A DNA stretch of 64,000 bases, taken from NCBI GenBank assembly GCA_038228295.1, contig JBBRPH010000008.1, forward strand, positions 1 to 64,000, written 5' to 3'. This DNA is from JAICKM01 sp038228295 (GTDB lineage: Bacteria; Chloroflexota; Chloroflexia; QHBQ01; JAICKM01). Under the pieces are notes generated by a model. That model was given only the letters and a program-made list of their open reading frames with translations. It searched no databases and was not told where the DNA came from. The position numbers and the translations under genes are program-made. Of this stretch, positions 60,821 through 64,000 are shown piece after piece (positions within the stretch are counted from its first letter, which is position 1; the number at the start of each line of letters is the position of its first letter).

Positions 60821-61819
60821 ATGGAACCCACCGTTCGCCACAATGCGACCCCCACGATCAACGAGATTCGCCCCAGCGGCGAGGTATTGACGCTGATCCC
60901 GGCGGAGCGCAAGGCGCGTAACAACCACATTCATCTTGCGACTGAGCGCGTGACGCTGACGCGCAAACCGGCCTGGCTGAACGTGAAATGGCAGCAGGGT
61001 CCGAACTACCACGAACTGAAATCGCTGATGCGGAGCGCGGGGCTGCATACCGTCTGCGAAGAGGCGCGCTGCCCCAACATCAGTGAATGCTGGGAGCATC
61101 GCACGGCGACGTTCCTGCTGCTGGGCGACACCTGCACCCGCTCGTGCGGCTTTTGCGCCATCAAGACCGGGCGGCCCAGCCGGCTGGATCGCGATGAGCC
61201 GGAACGCGTGGCCCGTGCGGTGCAACACCTGGCGCTGCAACACATCGTACTCACCTCGGTCAACCGCGACGAATTGTTGCTGGGCGGGGCCGACATCTAC
61301 GCCGAGACGATCCGCCTGATCCGTGCCTATGTACCCGACTGCGGCATCGAAGTGTTGACACCCGACTTCAAAGGCCACTGGCCGGCGCTGCAACTGGTGA
61401 TGGATGCGCGGCCTGATATTATGAACCACAACGTCGAGTCGGTGCCGCGCCTCTATTACGCCGTGCGCCCGCAAGCCAAATACGCCCGCTCGCTGGAGTT
61501 CCTGCGGCGCGCTAAAGAGATGGACAGTACTGTCCGCACCAAGTCGGGTATGATGCTGGGTCTGGGTGAAGAGGTGGGCGAAGTGCTGGCGGTGCTGGCT
61601 GATTTGCGCGCCAATGGGGTGGATATTGTGACCATCGGCCAGTATCTACGCCCATCGTTCGCCCATTTGCCGGTACAGAAGTATTACACGCCGGAGGAGT
61701 TTGCCGCGCTTAAAGTGCAGGCGCAGGCGTTCGGCTTCGCCCACGTCGAATGTGGTGCACTGGTGCGCTCGTCGTACCACGCGCATGAACAAGTGCAAAG
61801 CGCCGAGGCCGCCGGATAG
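60821..61819 (+). CDS. lipA: lipoyl synthase
   Basis: 332 residues. The N-terminal auxiliary iron-sulfur cluster is bound by C79, C84 and C90 (CEEARCPNISEC). The radical-SAM cluster is bound by C105, C109 and C112 (CTRSCGFC). The spacing is that of E. coli LipA. The C-terminal RSSYHAHE contains the conserved Arg-Ser-Ser. It inserts two sulfurs into octanoyl chains on lipoyl domains, including the E2 encoded at 50063. The first 45 residues are a non-conserved extension. lipB is not next to it. Confidence 0.97.
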   Translation: MEPTVRHNATPTINEIRPSGEVLTLIPAERKARNNHIHLATERVTLTRKPAWLNVKWQQGPNYHELKSLMRSAGLHTVCEEARCPNISECWEHRTATFLLLGDTCTRSCGFCAIKTGRPSRLDRDEPERVARAVQHLALQHIVLTSVNRDELLLGGADIYAETIRLIRAYVPDCGIEVLTPDFKGHWPALQLVMDARPDIMNHNVESVPRLYYAVRPQAKYARSLEFLRRAKEMDSTVRTKSGMMLGLGEEVGEVLAVLADLRANGVDIVTIGQYLRPSFAHLPVQKYYTPEEFAALKVQAQAFGFAHVECGALVRSSYHAHEQVQSAEAAG

Positions 61820-61833
61820 GCCGCCTGTGGCCG

Positions 61834-62649
61834 GTGCTGCTAGGGATGGGGGCGTTGCTCTGGTTAGGGGCAACGCCCCCGCCTGATTCGCCCGGCGGCT
61901 GGGTGGCCTGGCAAGGGGGCGGGCTGACCGGCCTGTTGATCGCCGTATTTGCCGGGCTGCATTTGAGCAGCAACTACCTGCAAACCCGCTTCGTCACCCT
62001 GATCTGGCGGCTCACCGGCAGCGGCGTGAGGGCCAACCGCGCCTATTTCACCCTGATGCGACCCGGTGTGCTGGTGCATGAACTGGCCCATGCGATGGCG
62101 GCGGCGCTGGTCGGCGGGCGTATCGTGGCCTTCAATGCGCTCGAAACGCAAGTGGTGGCCGGACCCCGCGGGCCGCAGGTACGCCTCGGCCATGTCAGCT
62201 ACGCCATTCCCGGCCGGGCGGGTGCGCTGGGCACGCGGTTGCGCGATGCGGCCGTCGGCCTGGCCCCGTTGCCGTTCGGCCTGCTGCTGATCGCCGGTGC
62301 GTTGGCCCTCAGCGGCGTGGACTGGCTGGGTGATCTGCCGCATACCGTGCCACCCGCACTGGGCACCGTTCGCTTCTGGCTGGCTGGGCTGGCGATCCTG
62401 GAAATCGCCGACCAGATGACCCCCTCGCACGTAGACCGCAAAAACTGGTCGGTCGCCGTGGTGGTTCTGCTCACCGGGGCCGGCCTAGCCTGGTTGGTAG
62501 CGCAGGTGCTGGTCTTCAGCCTCACCCCGGCGCTCTGGACGGCATGGCTCCAGGCGTTGGTCGTGCTGGCCGCCGTGCTGCTTGTGCCCATCGCGCTCAA
62601 CTTGCTCGCGGGGATCCTTCTCTGGTTGCCGACGCGCCTGCTACGGTGA
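61834..62649 (+). CDS. membrane metallopeptidase-like protein (M50-like HELAH)
   Basis: 271 residues, with six to seven membrane segments. The motif VLVHELAHAMAAALVGG (about 81-97) is an HExxH zinc site in a hydrophobic context, as in site-2 proteases. A second catalytic DG motif of the LDGGR type is not seen, so activity is uncertain. The start may be the GTG at 61834 or the ATG at 61846. It lies 14 bp after lipA and is probably co-transcribed with it. Confidence 0.7.
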   Translation: MLLGMGALLWLGATPPPDSPGGWVAWQGGGLTGLLIAVFAGLHLSSNYLQTRFVTLIWRLTGSGVRANRAYFTLMRPGVLVHELAHAMAAALVGGRIVAFNALETQVVAGPRGPQVRLGHVSYAIPGRAGALGTRLRDAAVGLAPLPFGLLLIAGALALSGVDWLGDLPHTVPPALGTVRFWLAGLAILEIADQMTPSHVDRKNWSVAVVVLLTGAGLAWLVAQVLVFSLTPALWTAWLQALVVLAAVLLVPIALNLLAGILLWLPTRLLR

Positions 62650-62706
62650 GAGTGGCGCGACGCTGAACTTCCTCCCATCTATTGTCAAATTTTTGTGCAA
62701 GTGGGC

Positions 62707-64000
62707 TTATTTCACCACGGCATCCAGGATTTTCGCCAGCAGCAACAGGGCGGCGAAGGCCCACATGGTCAGGCTGACCTCGCGTACGCGGCCGGTCAGC
62801 GTTTTCAGCAGCACATAGCTGACGATGCCCGCGAACATTCCGTCGGCGATGCTGTAGGCCAGCGGCATCACGGCCAGGGTCAGGAAGGCGGGCAGCCCCT
62901 CGGTCACATCGCTGAACTGGATTTTGAGGATCGGCTCGATCATCAGGAAGCCGACTACCAGCAGGGCGGGCGCGGTGGCGACGGCGGGCACCAGACCGAC
63001 CAGCGGCACGAACAGCAGGGCCAGCGCGAAAAAGCCCGCCGTCCAGACGGCGGTCAGGCCGGTCTTGCCGCCTTCGCCCACGCCGGCGCTGCTCTCGATA
63101 AAGGTGGCGACGGTGGCCGTGCCGACCAACGGGCCGAAGATGCCCGCGCCCGCGTCCACGAGCAGCGCCTGGCGCGAGCGGGGGAAGTTGCCGCGCGCAT
63201 CCAGCAGGCCCAGCTTGGCGGCCAAGCCGCTGAATGTGCCGAAGCTGTCCATCATATCCGTTACCAGGAAGGTCAGGAAGAACAGCAGCAGTGCGCCGGA
63301 ACTAAACTGGCTTAGGCCGCCGAAATCGGGTTTGAACAGCCCCGCCTGGGCAAAGCGTGCCAGATCCGGCACCTGCACAATGTCGCCTAGGCCGCTGGGA
63401 TAATGCACGCCCAGCGCCGTGCGCCAGTCGGCCGACACGGCCCCGGCGAGCCAAGCCAGCACGGCGGTGGCAAGCACGCCCAGCAGGATCGCCGCCCGCA
63501 GCTTGCGCGCCATCAGCCAGCCGGTGATGACCACGCCTAGCAGTGCGATGACCACGGTGGGGCTGCTGAGGGAGCCGAGGACCGGCAATGCACTGCTGCC
63601 GCCGAAGGGCTGCACACCCGGCTTGAGCGGCGCGCTGACGCTCATCTGCACCACGCCGGCGTTGACCATGCCGATAAAGGCGATAAACAAGCCGATGCCC
63701 GCGCCCGCCGCCAGCTTCAGGTTGAGCGGGATGCCTTCAATGATCGCCCGCGCCCACGGCCCAGCCACGATCAGCGTGAAGGCCACGCCGTCAAGCAGCA
63801 CCAGCGCCAGCGCCGCCTGCCACGACACCTTGTGGCCCAGTACCACCGTGAACGCGAACAGCGCGTTATAGCCCATGCCGGGAGCCAGCGCCCAGGGCAG
63901 GTCGGCCCACAGGCCCATGACGAGCGTCGGAATCGCTGCCGCCAGGATTGTGCCGATGGTTAAGGCGACCGGGTCCATGCCCGTGACCGCCATGATGCTG
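62707..64000 (-). CDS. AzgA-type purine (NCS2) permease, N-terminus outside the window
   Basis: The frame is open to the right edge at 64000, so the start of the gene lies outside. The visible 430 or so residues are polytopic. MAVTGMDPVALTIGTILAAA, then GLWADLPWALAPGMGYNALF (the APGMG motif), match the adenine/hypoxanthine/guanine permeases of the AzgA branch, which import purines with protons. Later segments include PLVGTATVATFIESSAGVGE and GGKTGLTA, typical of the same branch. The missing piece is probably about the first 50 to 60 residues. Confidence 0.92.
   Translation of the reverse strand, partial: SIMAVTGMDPVALTIGTILAAAIPTLVMGLWADLPWALAPGMGYNALFAFTVVLGHKVSWQAALALVLLDGVAFTLIVAGPWARAIIEGIPLNLKLAAGAGIGLFIAFIGMVNAGVVQMSVSAPLKPGVQPFGGSSALPVLGSLSSPTVVIALLGVVITGWLMARKLRAAILLGVLATAVLAWLAGAVSADWRTALGVHYPSGLGDIVQVPDLARFAQAGLFKPDFGGLSQFSSGALLLFFLTFLVTDMMDSFGTFSGLAAKLGLLDARGNFPRSRQALLVDAGAGIFGPLVGTATVATFIESSAGVGEGGKTGLTAVWTAGFFALALLFVPLVGLVPAVATAPALLVVGFLMIEPILKIQFSDVTEGLPAFLTLAVMPLAYSIADGMFAGIVSYVLLKTLTGRVREVSLTMWAFAALLLLAKILDAVVK

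Overview
The window is high-GC bacterial DNA whose gene content fits a member of the phylum Chloroflexota, probably class Chloroflexia. This rests on four things: multi-GAF sensor kinases and cyclase/AAA/TPR fusion regulators, the rpsB-tsf-pyrH-frr-uppS-dxr-rseP gene order with short tsf and long Ala/Pro tails, GT-like membrane proteins typical of the group, and dispersed intergenic inverted repeats. The species cannot be named from sequence alone. The genetic code looks standard: gatC, for example, ends in TGA.

Layout. 1-320 holds a 21-bp tandem repeat array cut by the window edge, then a long hairpin. 322-13180 is mostly minus strand: a giant nucleotide-cyclase-homology/AAA/TPR regulator, a selenocysteine tRNA gene with its own promoter, an HtrA-type protease, a two-component system, a prolyl oligopeptidase, and a cysteinyl-tRNA synthetase-family enzyme that resembles the mycothiol ligase MshC. 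13327-17281 holds a GH37-type trehalase homologue, hydrolase, lipoprotein and tandem-GNAT protein. 17454-21654 is a wall/division and translation block (ftsW/rodA, zinc-ribbon protein, gatC-gatA, FtsB-like). 21700-22085 carries two near-identical initiator tRNA transcription units, each with promoter and terminator. 22284-30865 is the rpsB-tsf / pyrH-frr-uppS-...-dxr-rseP block. It is interrupted by an unidentified membrane protein where cdsA often sits, a DinB-like protein, and a 580-bp repeat-rich gap.

31036-34835 is accessory: two overlapping DUF488 genes, a divergent TetR/P450 pair with a candidate operator, and a dual-OB-like protein. 34861-35049 has a tRNA-Val whose promoter shares its -35 region with a divergent promoter. 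That second promoter starts a signalling cluster at 35167-45731: V4R-domain protein, beta-helix acyl/nucleotidyltransferase-like protein, response regulator with a degenerate GGDEF domain, a 2331-residue hybrid kinase with about nine GAF domains, and a single-domain receiver. 45830-51574 has a hydrolase, an amidohydrolase and the E1alpha-E1beta-E2 genes of a 2-oxoacid dehydrogenase, probably branched-chain type. lipA at 60821 supplies the lipoyl cofactor that E2 needs.

51656-64000 holds large membrane proteins, a HicBA-type toxin-antitoxin pair, a nitroreductase, an O-methyltransferase, unrecognised small proteins, an AT-richer GT87-like membrane protein, lipA, a membrane metallopeptidase-like protein and the C-terminal part of an AzgA-type purine permease that runs off the right edge.

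The points most worth following are the tRNA-Sec gene, the V4R/beta-helix/multi-GAF signalling cluster, the back-to-back promoters sharing one -35 element, the possible low-molecular-weight thiol genes (MshC-like, tandem GNAT, DinB-like), and the dispersed intergenic repeat families.
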